A stretch of DNA of 64,000 bases from Scleromitrula shiraiana (GCA_028455995.1 JABELC010000002.1:744001-808000); one strand, 5' to 3'. Positions 1 through 11,870 are shown, numbered from the stretch's first letter. Numbers and translations: made by a program. Notes: generated by a model from the sequence alone, not told the origin.

Positions 1-1991
1 ATAATGAAGAGGCGTACAGAAAACTGCGCCTCAATGACTATTTATTGTATTGCATCGATCCATCTATCTGTCATCTCCGTCTAGGAATCACCGAAATTGG
101 AAAGAAAAAATACTTATCTGGTATGTTAATAAACGGGTTGTTAATCTTTTCTACAGTGGTTAGTAGCCTTTCTTCCTTCCCCGACTTTCTCCAGACTCTT
201 GTAAATCCTTACCTGGGGGTGAACTACCTAGTCCAGTCCAAGAAAATTTTAGAAATTGCCCAGACAAGATACCTAGGTAGGTAGTTAGTTAGTTCGTATC
301 TATTTCCCTATTCAATAATGTCTAATATCTCAACTAATTATTGCCACTGTGCCCCTTTGCAAGTAGAGTAAAAAAGATAAGAAAACCAACATCGGATAGC
401 TACGCTACTACAGTTAAAACCCTCAACCGCAGCCCCAGAATTTTTAATTTTTTTCTCTCCAACTTCGGCGAAACTACAACTCCTCCAATCACCACGTCAT
501 AAGTTTCTCCGAAGAAAGAACAAGGACTAATAATAATTTATGAAAGGGCTAATTGATTTATGAAGAAATAATTAAAACCTTCTAGAAGGTTTTTAGAATA
601 TCAGCTATTATACGGAGTAGCCCGCCCTGGAGTTAGTTGATCTCAGGCATCTAACCCTAACCCCTGAGTTCGCATCAATTACCTTGGCGTTTCTATAAAA
701 ATAGACAAACTTATTAGCTAGCTGTATGATACTGTATCAATAGGGTAGGGTAACCTTCTTACCACATGCAGCTGAGCATACACTAAAGCAGTAATCAAGA
801 AGTCTTACACTGTAAGTACCTACGACGGAAATTCCGAGCGTCAGGAACGAGTCTAGTATATTGTAGTAGAGAGAATCTTTTTCTCCATCATCAGTAATCA
901 GCTTTTTATGTACATACGTATCATTTCGCTCATAAATCGGTATTGTTGTATTTCATTTGAATAACATAACATAACATAATATAACACGCACCCACACTCC
1001 GTAACCCCACCAGAAACAAACGGAAATGTATGTTGGGTCGGAGAGGAGAGAGGAGGGGTGAGCACTCCACATTCTATATCCATAGATGGATGGATGGTTT
1101 TTCCGTTCCTCCCGGTTATTATCCGCTTTAAGAAGATGGAGCGAATGGGATGGAAATCATACATAGTAACCCCCATCCATCCATCCATAAATCCATTCAA
1201 TTTCCCCAACCCAACCCATCTCATCCATCCATCCATCCAGCCAGTACAGTAAGTCTCAAAAATCGGAAAACCTTCGGAATGAAGCCCCAACCGCAAAAAC
1301 TCAAAACTCCGTGTTTTATTTTAGTTCTATTGAATAATGGAGAAACCATGGGTATCACACATCCCATCCTAAACCATACCAAACCAAACCATACTATATC
1401 CATACCGTGCTAAATAGAACAGTGGATCTCCCCGAAAACGAGCCCACAATCATGCCTTGCAAGCGTGGGGTGTCCCCGTCTAGTCTAGTGCTAGTCTAGT
1501 ACTAGTCTAGTCACGACATTGTCTCGTCTCAGGGGGTAGAAAGTAAAAAGCCCTGGAGGATCAGGGCTGTAGTAAAAAAATATAATGGAGAACTCTGGAG
1601 AAAGCCAAATTTTCGTAATCCGAAATCCTGACGTTTCCTAATTTTTCTCTTCTCTCCACTCCAAATTCTTTCATGCAAATTTGGGGTTGGATTCTCTTAT
1701 TGGCCGAAAGGGGTCCGAAGAAGGGCCTGTTTTGTGTTGTTGGGGACTTTTTGCGAGAAGATTTTTTTTTTTCTCTGGATTCTTTTTCTCGGTGATAGAT
1801 GGGGATGGAGGCGTCATGATACTTTTGTTAAAATTGTATTATACTGTGGCTTCTTCTTACTCACTACAGTATGTATGCAACAAATAGGAGAGGAAAACCC
1901 AATGATGTGATACTGTAATAATCCATTAATTGGCTCTCCTCCCCTGCTTTTTTTCTTGAAGAAAAAAGCCCCTGAACCTTATTCCCCAATG

Positions 1992-2028
1992 TCATCATCA
2001 TCATCATCAGCATCATCATCATCATCAT
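1992..2028. repeat. (ATC)n microsatellite, interrupted
   Basis: A trinucleotide ATC/CAT run with a single CAG interruption near the middle. It lies in non-coding DNA. Confidence 0.9.
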
Positions 2029-2432
2029 GTCTATCTCTAAGCTCGGGTATAATACGGGGTAAACTCTATAGTTCTAACGATCACCACACCCGTCACGGCA
2101 TATGAAACAGGAACAAAAACTCTTTTACCATGCATACAATACTATACAATACAATAAAAAACAATACAATACATACATTCCTGTCAAAACCACATAATAT
2201 GATACAAACCTATCAATTCCATATTTCCCTTCCCCTCCCTTCCCTTCCCCCCCTTCCTTTCCTCTCCTTTCCTCTCCGCTCTCCTCAACCGAACTCCCTC
2301 TTTACAGTAACCCCACCGCCAAAAAACCATAGCGTGCATCATCAATACCGCAACAAGACAATTACCGTAGAACCACAAGCACAAAAAGGAAAGCTGGAGT
2401 GGATCGACGCCAGTCAACCGGCCGGCTTATTA

Positions 2433-2462
2433 CTTGTCTTGTCTTGTCTTGTCTTGTCTTGT
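2433..2462. repeat. (CTTGT)6 microsatellite
   Basis: Six perfect copies of the pentamer CTTGT in tandem, in non-coding DNA. Confidence 0.9.
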
Positions 2463-2546
2463 GTGCTTATCTACAATATTGGTCGGGAGAAAGAACCCTT
2501 TCTTTTGTATTAAAAGACCCATGTCGTATTATATCTATTGTAAATG

Positions 2547-2650
2547 TAGCATAGCATAGCATAACATAGCATAACATAGCATATCATAGTATAGCATAGC
2601 ATAACATAGCATAACATAGCATAACATAGCATAACATAGCATCACATAGC
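2547..2650. repeat. 10-bp minisatellite ATAACATAGC
   Basis: About ten tandem copies of a 10-bp unit, ATAACATAGC, with variants such as ATAGC, ATATCATAGT and ATCACATAGC. The longest perfect stretch is four identical copies at 2601-2640. The mix of 5-bp (CATAG) and 10-bp periodicity suggests the unit grew from a pentamer that duplicated with one changed base. Confidence 0.9.
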
Positions 2651-3052
2651 AACTGGAGAAAATTCGTGGATTGGATTAGGTTCGACGAGGATGATATAGA
2701 TGATCTATCTAGTCTAGTGTCGTGAGTGGCTGGTGCGTGTTCCAATGTATATTTTTATTTGGTATATATATAATATATATAATATATATAATATTTGGTA
2801 TGCATGTATGCACGTGTTATTTCTTATATTTTATAGCGGGCGGCTTCACTCTGTGGTGAATGATAGCCTGCTCATGGGTATACTGTATATGTGGATTTTG
2901 AGAGGGATGGAGATGGGAGAGGAGTGAGTAGATATGTGTGTAGATACCAGCGGATTGACTGATTGTATTTTGAGATGGAAAGAAACGAATGAGATTGCAT
3001 TACGATGGATGTGGAATTCGAGGTGATGACGGGGAGTTGGAAATAATTTATT

Positions 3053-3101
3053 TAGTTATAGTTATAGTTATAGTTATAGTTATAGTTATAGTTATAGTTA
3101 T
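3053..3101. repeat. (TTATAG)8 hexanucleotide repeat
   Basis: About eight perfect copies of a six-base unit. The period matches the TAGTTA family of short repeats seen elsewhere in this flank. Confidence 0.9.
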
Positions 3102-3473
3102 TTAATTATTATGAAGATAGCGATAGATATCAATCAATCAATAGTAAGTAACGTTCCTTAGTATATACGATACAAAGATTCTAACCTTCCACTTCTACCC
3201 GCAAGAAATATAATATATATATATCTAGCCCTATGTATGAACTTTACACCTGAGAAAAGAAAAAAAAAGAAAGAAAAAGAAAAATGTAAAATGTAAAACG
3301 TACCCCGGATTTCCTTCCTTCATTCATTCATTCATTCAGTGCAGATCGAAGAGAATCTTCATTATAGTCTTTTCGATTCGTTTCATCATTCATTGATTGC
3401 CTCCAACGCCCGCCCAGCCGCATACCGCCCCAACACTACGCCTCACATGAGATTTCGAATGAATCCTCTAGGA

Positions 3474-3475
<2 letters not shown>

Positions 3476-3527
<52 letters not shown>
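3476..3527. repeat. (CAT)17 microsatellite
   Basis: An uninterrupted trinucleotide run of about 17 copies. On one strand it would translate as poly-Ile, but no gene context supports translation. Confidence 0.9.
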
Positions 3528-3529
<2 letters not shown>

Positions 3530-4019
3530 TTCGTATCCGATCTATAAAATTCCGACCCGACAGACAGACACGACCGCTAAATGATCTTGATCTTAATCTT
3601 ACCCCAAGTTTTTTTTGTTTTGTTTTTTTTTTTTGAATCGCTTAAGAAGGGAGGAAATTGTGAAGAATAGTGAATGGGAGGGAATTTGCATTTTTGGGGA
3701 TCGATTGATAATCAGGTAGATGAAATATATACGTACGTTAATACATGGTAGATAATAAATACTATGATATGGAAAATGAACGAGAAGAAAAGAGAAGAGA
3801 AGAGAAGAGAAGAGGAAACAGGGCTGAAGATTCATATATACATACATACATACAAGCAAAATAACGCCTAAAGATATAGGATAGAACACCACATCACCAT
3901 ATATAATTCAATTTTCAAATTCCTAATCCTCGAAACCCCACCTGAACCACCGTAACATGATAGAAGAACTCCCACTGCTAAACCAAACGCCCTAGTCAAA
4001 GTCAACCATACCGTCTACT

Positions 4020-4260
4020 AGTAACTTAATCAAAAAAAAAAAAAAAAGCTTTATATATATACAACTTGAAGTTGAAGTTACCAATTTATAATTTATAGGC
4101 CTTATTATACTTTATAATAATTTGAAGTTATAGGTTTCAATAGTGATTAATACCCTATTATGATAAGGTCTATTATAATAACATAGGTATTAATAAAATT
4201 CTATAATGGATGATTCAATGCTCAATTAACTTGAAGTTAAATATACTAGTGACCGGTTAA
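4020..4260. other. AT-rich patch with TTAACTTGAAGTTAA-like motifs
   Basis: This patch is far more AT-rich than its surroundings. The element CTTGAAGTT recurs near 4062, and in the near-palindrome TTAACTTGAAGTTAA near 4227. ACTAGTAACTTAA near the left edge and an inverted ACTAGTATATTTAA-like sequence near the right edge give weak inverted ends. It could be a small decayed, RIP-mutated or MITE-like insertion, or simply low-complexity DNA. It has no coding potential. Confidence 0.35.
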
Positions 4261-5240
4261 CAAGCCAATTGTGTGCGGTTCGGCAGTGGATCTTTCTACA
4301 TATATATATATATATATACGTGGTATATAATAACAGTCCATATCATCACACCCCACAAAAAAATCAAAAAAATAAAAAAAAATCGATCTATCTATCTATC
4401 CATCTATCTATCCATCCATCTATCTATCTAAGTAAGTAAGTAAATAAGTATGACTCGCTCATCACCACGCCCCACGCACCACCCACGCACCCACAACGCA
4501 CAACGCACACCTCCGTACTTCTACCGAAACGCCCGATATTGCGGTTCTCCAGACCCCATTATTCGATTATTCGAGGAGTGGGCGGACATCCCTGGGACGC
4601 TCGAGAAAAAAAATGGGATTTCTGGCTGCCATGTATGTACGTACGTACATGGAATGCCTGGACAGTTGTGATGTATGTATGTATCTGTGAGTGATGTGAT
4701 GTGTGAGTAAGGCGTAAAGTACTAGTAAACACTGTCTTTTTTGCTGGTAGTTGGTGGTTGGTCTCTTGCTGGTAAGTGGTTGGTCTTCTGCTAGTTAGTA
4801 GTTGAGAAAGCAATTAATGGGGGAAATAAAGACGTTTAGAAGGATGCGAGATGTGTGATCCTTGTTGATTTGGTATTTTGGGATATGTGCAGGGAGAGGA
4901 GGTATACATGAGGTGAGTGGGAAGAGGAGAGGGTGTTTGGTTGTACTGTGTTGTTGGGGGTGGATTTGTTTGGATTTGTTTGGGCGGAGGGGCTTTGCGT
5001 GTGCTGCTGGTTTGGTTTGGTTTGGTTCGGTTTGGTTTGGGTGTGCTGCGATCGATCGGTAAAGTAGACTGATTTGGTGTAAGATAGTTTGAGGATGGAT
5101 GGATGGATGGTATAGTATAGTTAGTATAGTATGGTATACTATAGTATGGTATGGTATGGTATGGGATGGGAAGGGAATGAGATAAGATAATGGGATTGGG
5201 GTAGGTATAGGATGGATAGAATAGAATCTAAGATTAGATG

Positions 5241-5356
5241 CTAATACTATACTAATACTAATGCTAATGCTAATACTAATACTAATGCTAATACTAATGC
5301 TAATACTAATCCTAATACTAATGCTAATACTATACTAATACTATACTAATACTAAT
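5241..5356. repeat. Complex (CTAATA/CTAATG)n array
   Basis: About 116 bp of alternating CTAATA and CTAATG hexamers with occasional CTATA variants. The unit is imperfect and the array is non-coding. Confidence 0.9.
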
Positions 5357-6020
5357 AAGGAGGATGCGAGATGGGGTTTTCAGCTATATTGTAATGGGGA
5401 TATATACCTACGTAAATGTATATATATAATTGAATAACGGAACGCTTAGATTGATAACGCTCAGATAGTTAGTTGTATGCTGGAACAAAGCAAACAAGCA
5501 AGTAGATAGATAGATAGATAATACGCAATTAGATGATATGCTATAATATAATATAATACAATATGACATAGTATAGTATGAGGAAACCCTCAACATCAAT
5601 CACGACATAACTGTAGCATAATCCATGGACAACACAACCAGAATTTCCAATGGATGGATGCTTTTACCACCAAAAAGTTATTAGGAGGGGGGTTAAGAAA
5701 AAAAAAAAGAAAAAAAAAAAAAACAGATGCATTATTCCCCACGTTTACTGCGCCTCTTGTGTCTATCATTTGCTTTCCCCGGTCTTCACTTTTTTCTATT
5801 GATCGTCCGTCGGAAGGAGAGAGAGAGAGAGAGACGTGTGCCACGGTTTGCCCAGATGTGACTTACATCAGCAAGGGAATGGATGGGGATCTGATATCCT
5901 GTCACTCACTCATGATTCAGCTTCAGCTGACACGCCAAGATTGAATGATTGAATGATTGATTGATGAAATAACATCCTGTGAAAAGATTTTACCTAATTA
6001 TATTATTGATTTTCTTCTCC

Positions 6021-6060
6021 TTTCCTTTCCTTTCCTTTCCTTTCCTTTCCTTTCCTTTCC
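6021..6060. repeat. (TTTCC)8 microsatellite
   Basis: Eight tandem TTTCC pentamers. The same pentamer forms another array at 63626-63669 near the other end of the window. Confidence 0.9.
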
Positions 6061-6520
6061 GTTTGTATACGTACATTTGGGGATATGATATCAATATGTC
6101 CCGGTATTTCTCTACTTGCCGATGTGCGGAGAAGAGGGTTTAGAGTCTTTCTAGACCGTAAATATGTTCTAGCTTTGATTATTGTTTTTGTTGCATTCCT
6201 TCAGGGCTACTCCCTCTTCCGGGTATGGCATTGAGAAGATTACATACACATACACATACACATACATAGCATACCATAGTAGTTTCGTTAGTGATACATA
6301 CATATATCCATATCTCCAGGTTCTGCACCGTACAGTAAGTAGTATGCTGCCGGTAAAAGGAAAATCAGATCGGATTCTCAGACCATCTTGGGAATCATAT
6401 CATCATATCATCTCATATCATCTCGTATCGTATCATATCATATCATACATAATAGTCTCATCCGTAGATTGCTAAGATCAATGGATATGGATGCCGTTCA
6501 AACTCACCGAGTGTACAACC

Positions 6521-6548
6521 GTTCGTTCGTTCGTTCGTTCGTTCGTTC
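6521..6548. repeat. (GTTC)7 microsatellite
   Basis: Seven tandem tetramers in non-coding DNA. Confidence 0.88.
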
Positions 6549-7453
6549 ATTCATAAAGTCTCCCCAAAGAAGAAGAAGAAGAAGGGAAGGAAACATCACA
6601 TAACATTTGAAAAAGGGAGATTTTAGCCTCCTGCATCAACCGACACAAAGTAACACAGCGTTTTTTCAAAAAAGAGAAAAAAAAAAAAAAAGTAAAATTC
6701 GTTATATCCGCCCGAATGACTACCCCATTGACATAAGTGTACGCACTAGCTTGAGATTAGGCCGAGAATAAAAAGTGGATCAAAATCCTTAATCCTTAAC
6801 CAAAAAATGTCAAGCACCCGGGGAAAAAAGTATCTAAAGCACTTCAGGCACTTCAGGCACTTTAGGATTGATGAATATTGATGTAATATTTCAATGGGCA
6901 CGCCATATACCATCAGAAAGCATCAAAAAGCGAAGAAAAGGAAAATGCTAAGAAAAGAACAAGAACAAGAACAAAATCCGCCTCATTCATTCCAATCGCT
7001 TTTGCCATTTTAGGTTAAAATTTGTAATGGGACATTTTTGCTCATTTGCTATTTGTTTGTTGATTTGTACGGAGACCTTTTGGGTATTTATTGTGTTGTA
7101 TTTTATTGTATTGTATTTCATTGTATGGTTATTATATATGTCGTAATAGTTATGGCTAAAGATGGAGATGTATCCCCTAAAAGATATCTACATAAGTAAG
7201 TATGTATTGTAACTTACAAGAGTAGATAGGTGTTGGAAGTACTTATTATATGCAGTACAAGGCATTGCCGTACTGCATAACACGATAGATGTTTTTCAAC
7301 GTGATCAGGAACGAAAAGAGAGATGGGAAAGAAAGAGAAAGAAAAAGAGAGATGGGAGAGAAAGACTGAGGGAAAGGTAAAGAAGGAAGAAGACAGGAAT
7401 GAATAGAATGAATAGAATGACTAATAACTACGAACCTACTCGAGTAGATACCA

Positions 7454-7496
7454 ATACTGATACTGATACTGATACTGATACTGATACTGATACTGT
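7454..7496. repeat. (ACTGAT)7 hexanucleotide repeat
   Basis: Seven near-perfect copies of a six-base unit, in non-coding DNA about 2 kb before creA. Confidence 0.9.
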
Positions 7497-8017
7497 AATC
7501 AATCTCTTGACCTAAACGTTATCTAGATTAAGAAAGGAATGAAAATATCATTTTCACTTATCTTTCATGCAAAACGGAAAGAGGGACTTTTAACATTTAT
7601 TTATTAGTTATCTATCTTCATGGCCCATGGGCAAGTCTTTTAGCTGGAGATATGAGATATGGGGAAAGAGGGAAGGGGGAAGGGGGATTGGGGGGAGATA
7701 GACTTTAGATCTCAATTAGCCAATTGATAAGCACGTTTAAACTAGATACTTAGAACTACTTACAATTGGTTGAACGATTAAATATATACAAAAAGTAGAT
7801 GATTAGATAAAACTTATAATGAGAAAAGATGATGGATTTAATAAGTAAGTTGGTCATTATTCTTTTCATCTCTTTACTTCTCTATAGATATAGATATAGA
7901 TATAGATAGATATAGATATATGTATAGATATAGTATGTCTATATATATATCTATTGACAGTTAAGCAAATCATAAAATCAACAAGTCAGTACAAGAGAAG
8001 ATTTTGGGGGGAGGTTG

Positions 8018-8486
8018 GTGGAGGGAGGGAAGATTATCGGATTAAAAATCCCACACTATTTGATACAACCCACACTTCACCCCAGTGGATGGCAGTTGAC
8101 TAATAAGTAAAATTTTATTATTTATTTGATTTTATTTTATTTGATTTATTTTATTTATTTACTTAGTAGGCTAGACTAATAAGGATTATTTATTTTTATT
8201 TTCTTCTCTTTATTACCTACTAGGTACTACTTTTTTTTCCCTGTTCCTCCCGCCGCCCACAACTTATTTTTATTTTTATTTTTATTTTTATTTTTCCCTC
8301 TTTCCCTCTTTCCCTCTTTCCCTTTTTCTTAGTACTAGATAGCGTCCGTCCCTTTTTTGTTTTTTTCTCTTACTATTTTTTTTTTTTAATGCCAACCCAC
8401 AACCCATAATATACAACCCACTTACTTAATTGAATGATCCAAAAATCAAATCAACAATTATTAGTCTAGCTTACTTTTTACTCCAC
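8018..8486. promoter_or_regulatory. Candidate CreA-type sites (SYGGRG) upstream of creA
   Basis: CreA/Mig1 proteins bind 5'-SYGGRG-3'. Matches occur at 8018-8023 (GTGGAG, + strand), 8080-8085 (CTGGGG, - strand) and 8481-8486 (GTGGAG, - strand), about 1.0-1.45 kb before the creA start. CreA autoregulation is known in other fungi. The motif is short and matches are expected by chance, so function is only an inference. Confidence 0.25.
8266..8323. repeat. Adjacent (TTTTA)n and (CCCTCTT)n arrays
   Basis: Two different tandem arrays abut: about five to six TTTTA pentamers (8266-8295), then about four CCCTCTT heptamers (8296-8323). Together they form a long pyrimidine-rich block in the creA upstream region. 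Confidence 0.85.
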
Positions 8487-8782
8487 CCACCTGAGCAAAA
8501 CAAATCCCTAACTAATAATTATTATTCCCGTACTGATTCATGATTCAAATACTTATGAACTAACATGGACTAACACTTCATACCACTTCCATTCATACCA
8601 CTTCGGATTACTCTATTCAAGACTTTTTATTATTCTAGTTCAGAACTAGTTCTTTTTCCTAAACTACTCCCTCCCGTTACTTCCAAGTCTTTCATCATTT
8701 TGATTTGGGGTATAAGTTAACCAACCCCCCTCGGCACATCTTCTTTTCCGTCCATTGCCCATATCATTTCTATTATACACTC

Positions 8783-8876
8783 ACTACACTACACTACACT
8801 ACACTACATACATACATACATACATACATACACACATACACACATACACATATACACACATACATACATACATACA
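8783..8876. repeat. (CTACA)n followed by (CATA)n/(CACA)n
   Basis: Five CTACA pentamers run into a CATA/CACA tetranucleotide tract. The array sits about 600 bp before the creA start codon, so it may lie in the promoter or the start of the transcript. Confidence 0.88.
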
Positions 8877-9015
8877 ACAAAACACTCTGGGTACTTGAGT
8901 ACTATATTACAGCACCACACACAACACAGTACTTTAAAACTTGATCGGTTTTTTGTTTTTTTGATAAAAAGAGTCGAGAGAATTTCAACAAAAAAGTATA
9001 TCGAATGAATTAATG

Positions 9016-9459
9016 GTACATTAAATTGTACTATAAACGATAACTCGAATCAATTAATAATAAATCAAATAAATCAATATTTAAAGAATTAAAAAAGGTT
9101 GTCGACACCTCTTTCTTGTTACCCTTATCAACGACTTGTCAAAAGTGTCAAATCAAGCATTCGCCAGGAAAGCTCCCGCCCGCAATTCAACACTCCATTT
9201 TTTAAGTTGAGAGTTCAACTCCAGCCTTTCCCGCTATTAAATAAAGTCTATAACCATACCACGACACCGAATTCACTTTCAATCGAATTTATTCACTATA
9301 AGAAATTCTCCAATTTTCTCAATTTTTTCTTATTGTGAAGATTAAGGATTTTTTTAATTCCAAAAAAATCTTCTCGAAATATTCGCTGGTCTTGATTTCA
9401 CTCAGGTACCAAAGGAAGTAACCCCTAGTTCACAAAATATTCGCTGCGGCGGCGATCAC
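9016..9459 (+). promoter_or_regulatory. ATG-free 5' leader of creA
   Basis: The 444 bases before the creA start contain no ATG on the + strand. The last upstream ATGs are at 9005 and 9013. For an AT-rich sequence this is unlikely by chance. It fits a long transcribed leader scanned by ribosomes and supports 9460 as the start codon. The leader is CT- and A-rich and shows no obvious intron. Confidence 0.5.
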
Positions 9460-10755
9460 ATGCACCGCCCTTCTTCTGCAGTAGATTTTTCAAGTCTACT
9501 TAATCCGCAGACTTCCATAGAAAGAGATCAAGAGGCTGCTCGACAAAAACTAGCTTTGATTTCACAACAACAAAGAGAAGCGGAAATGGCTGCTGTTAGT
9601 CTGATGCCAAATATTATTGGAGGACAGCATGGAGATGATCGGCAAGATTTACCTCGACCATATAAATGCCCCTTGTGCGAGAAGGCGTTTCATCGTCTGG
9701 AGCATCAAACAAGGCACATTCGAACCCACACAGGAGAGAAGCCTCATGCATGTCAATTTCCAGGATGCACCAAACGATTTTCGAGATCTGATGAACTTAC
9801 AAGACACTCGAGGATACACAACAACCCAAACTCGAGGAGAAGTAATAAAACACAAACTACTATTGTTCACCCTGGGCAGAATGGAATGCATGACGGAGGG
9901 ATGGGTGCCATGATGCCACCACCACCAAACAAATCAATTTCTCGATCGGCCCCTCCTTCTGCAATCGGTTCACCTAATGTCTCTCCACCTCATTCTTACG
10001 CTTCATACTCCACTGTTCATTCTAAACTAAATCCTTACGGAAGGAGCTTAGGAGGAAGTCCTAATAATGGACAGAACCATATTTCGGATACTAGTATTAA
10101 TTTGTTGGCTACTGCTGCAACGCAAGTGGAGAGGGAAAGTGGTACATTGGCAACACATCACCCATACCATAACTCGATGCGCCATCACCCATATTACAGT
10201 CATAGCAGCCACAATAGCAGGAACCACCTTCCATCGCTTTCAGCCTATGCAATGTCGAGATCGCATTCTCATGAGGAAGATGATCACTATGCTCATCGTC
10301 ATGCAAAACGTTCGAGACCAAATTCTCCTCAATCTACAGCACCATCTTCACCCACATTTTCTCACGATTCACTTTCTCCAACTCCCGACCATACCCCACT
10401 CGCCACCCCCGCACATTCTCCACGTCTCAGACCTTATGGTGGTGGTTATGATTTGCCCGGAATTAGGAATTTGACCCTACAACATACTCCTGCACTAGCA
10501 CCAATGGAGCCTCAGCATCTTGATGGTCAATATCACTCCACTACTCAAACTACAAGTGCACCAAGGACGGGTCTTTCAATCACTGACATCATGACGAGAA
10601 CGGACGGTAGTACCAGGAAACTTCCTGTCCCACAGGTTCCGAAAGTGGCAGTACAAGACCTTTTGAGTGTGGGCGAGAATGGTTTCAATACGAGTGGGCA
10701 AAGTAGCACCACAGGAAGTGTTGCTGGAAATGATTTAGCTGATCGTATTATCTAA
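9460..10755 (+). CDS. creA: Carbon catabolite repressor CreA (C2H2 zinc-finger protein)
   Basis: This is the CreA/CRE1/Mig1-type DNA-binding repressor, which shuts off genes for alternative carbon sources when glucose is present. It is a single exon of 431 aa, usual for the family in Leotiomycetes. Two C2H2 fingers are clear. Finger 1 uses C70, C73, H86 and H90; finger 2 uses C98, C103, H116 and H120. The linker is the classic TGEKPH and the second finger has RFSRSDELTRH. After the fingers come a basic patch (SRRSNK), a long Ser/Pro/His-rich region with SPxxSP clusters that could be phosphorylated, and a conserved C-terminal block (LSITDIMTR ... KLPVPQVPKVAVQDLL) known from CreA orthologs. 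The start at 9460 is the first ATG after a 444-base ATG-free leader. The gene stands alone in about 20 kb of non-coding DNA. Identification is very secure. Confidence 0.97.
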   Translation: MHRPSSAVDFSSLLNPQTSIERDQEAARQKLALISQQQREAEMAAVSLMPNIIGGQHGDDRQDLPRPYKCPLCEKAFHRLEHQTRHIRTHTGEKPHACQFPGCTKRFSRSDELTRHSRIHNNPNSRRSNKTQTTIVHPGQNGMHDGGMGAMMPPPPNKSISRSAPPSAIGSPNVSPPHSYASYSTVHSKLNPYGRSLGGSPNNGQNHISDTSINLLATAATQVERESGTLATHHPYHNSMRHHPYYSHSSHNSRNHLPSLSAYAMSRSHSHEEDDHYAHRHAKRSRPNSPQSTAPSSPTFSHDSLSPTPDHTPLATPAHSPRLRPYGGGYDLPGIRNLTLQHTPALAPMEPQHLDGQYHSTTQTTSAPRTGLSITDIMTRTDGSTRKLPVPQVPKVAVQDLLSVGENGFNTSGQSSTTGSVAGNDLADRII

Positions 10756-11367
10756 GTCCCAACCAATCTTGGGGCGGATTTATGACATGTTAATCTCCGT
10801 TCAAGGTTCGCGGCAGATGAATAATGGTATTTCATACCTAGAATGATTGGGCTCCATGACTTCAAAATTATATGATTGGTGTTTCATATCACCAGCAAAT
10901 ATTCACGATCAGCAGCAACTATATTGAACAAAATTACTGGTTCGACATATTTGTCAACCAAAAACCGAACAATCGATCATGTACCTTTGTCGGCATAACT
11001 TCACTCTTTACTTTTCAAAACGAATTTTTTATTTCACTTTTGGCTTGCTTTTTTTTATGCGGGCTTGGAGCTGGTGTTTCTGGTTGTATATCTAGAGCGG
11101 CATTCGCGAACTATAGACTATTTTGATTTTTTTTTTTCTTGTCTTCTGATGAGGGATGCAAACTTTTGCACTTTTTTTTTTTTTTTTTTTTTTTTTTCGA
11201 GAATCATTTTCTTATTAGCTTTTGGTTGATTTATCTTCAATCGAGCTTAAGGGTTGGGTGGGGATGGCATGGCCGGATGGATGGATGGGCATTATTTGCG
11301 TGCTCTGTTTTTGCTGCATCTTTTATGGATGGGATAGCTTATAGACTGGTTATGGAAGGCTGGCTGG

Positions 11368-11460
11368 AAGGCAAGGCAAGGCAAGGCAAGGCAATGGGAT
11401 GGGATGGGATGGGATGGGATGGGATGGGATGGGATGGGTTGGGTTGGGTTGGATTGGGTT
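11368..11460. repeat. GCAAG array grading into (GGGAT)n and (GGGTT)n
   Basis: Four to five GCAAG pentamers are followed by about nine GGGAT pentamers and then GGGTT copies. The gradual unit change over about 90 bp is typical of pentamer expansion with spreading point mutations. The strand is G-rich, so runs of GGG every five bases could form a G-quadruplex. Confidence 0.88.
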
Positions 11461-11787
11461 GGCATGGGGAGGTTCACTATGTGTTTAGTCGAGTCAAGGG
11501 AGGAATGGCTAAGGGGGGGTTCAGTGGATGATTGATATATGGTTAGATGAATGTATGGATTTTGGGGAGGGGGAGCAATAGTGATAGTAGTGGTAGTGGT
11601 AGTGGTAGTGGTGATAGCAGTAGCAGTAGTAGGTTCAACTCAGACTGAAATTATAAATCAATAAAAGAAATGATATCAAGAATAATCCATCCATCCACCT
11701 TTTTCTTTTCATCTTTTTTCTTTTTCTTTAATCTTCTCTCTTTTGACCTCGCTCGTCTACTGCATTTTTAAACCTTGGGCTTTTCTG

Positions 11788-11870
11788 TGACTAACTAACT
11801 GACTAACTAACTAATTAATTAACTAATAGGCTAATTAACTAACTAACTAACTAATAGACTAACTGGTTTA
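11788..11870. repeat. (CTAA)n imperfect tetranucleotide array
   Basis: CTAA tetramers with ATTA, TAGG and TAGA interruptions over about 80 bp, in non-coding DNA. Confidence 0.8.

Larger units (their letters stand above)
1..9459. other. Gene-poor, microsatellite-dense region upstream of creA
   Basis: I found no convincing coding sequence in these 9.4 kb. Open frames here are short, often run straight through simple repeats, and match no family I recognise. The region carries dozens of unrelated short tandem repeats (3- to 10-bp units), homopolymer A/T runs and CT-rich stretches. A strongly AT-rich patch of about 240 bp lies at 4020-4260. The part nearest creA probably contains its promoter and 5' leader. 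I recognise no transposon ORF or RNA gene. Confidence 0.7.

Noticed and set aside
644..670. Telomere-like CTAACCCTAACCCC
   Set aside because: Only about two units occur and no array follows. It fits chance in repeat-rich DNA and does not show a chromosome end.
898..1413. Overlapping open frames of 60-132 aa on both strands
   Set aside because: They run through GATGGATG/CCATCCAT repeats and have no domain. Open frames on both strands are a by-product of the repeat.
2547..2650. CRISPR-like direct repeats
   Set aside because: The units are adjacent without spacers, and the genome is eukaryotic. It is a minisatellite.
3339..3584. Open frame with a poly-Ile run
   Set aside because: The run is the (CAT)17 microsatellite read in one frame, with no gene context.
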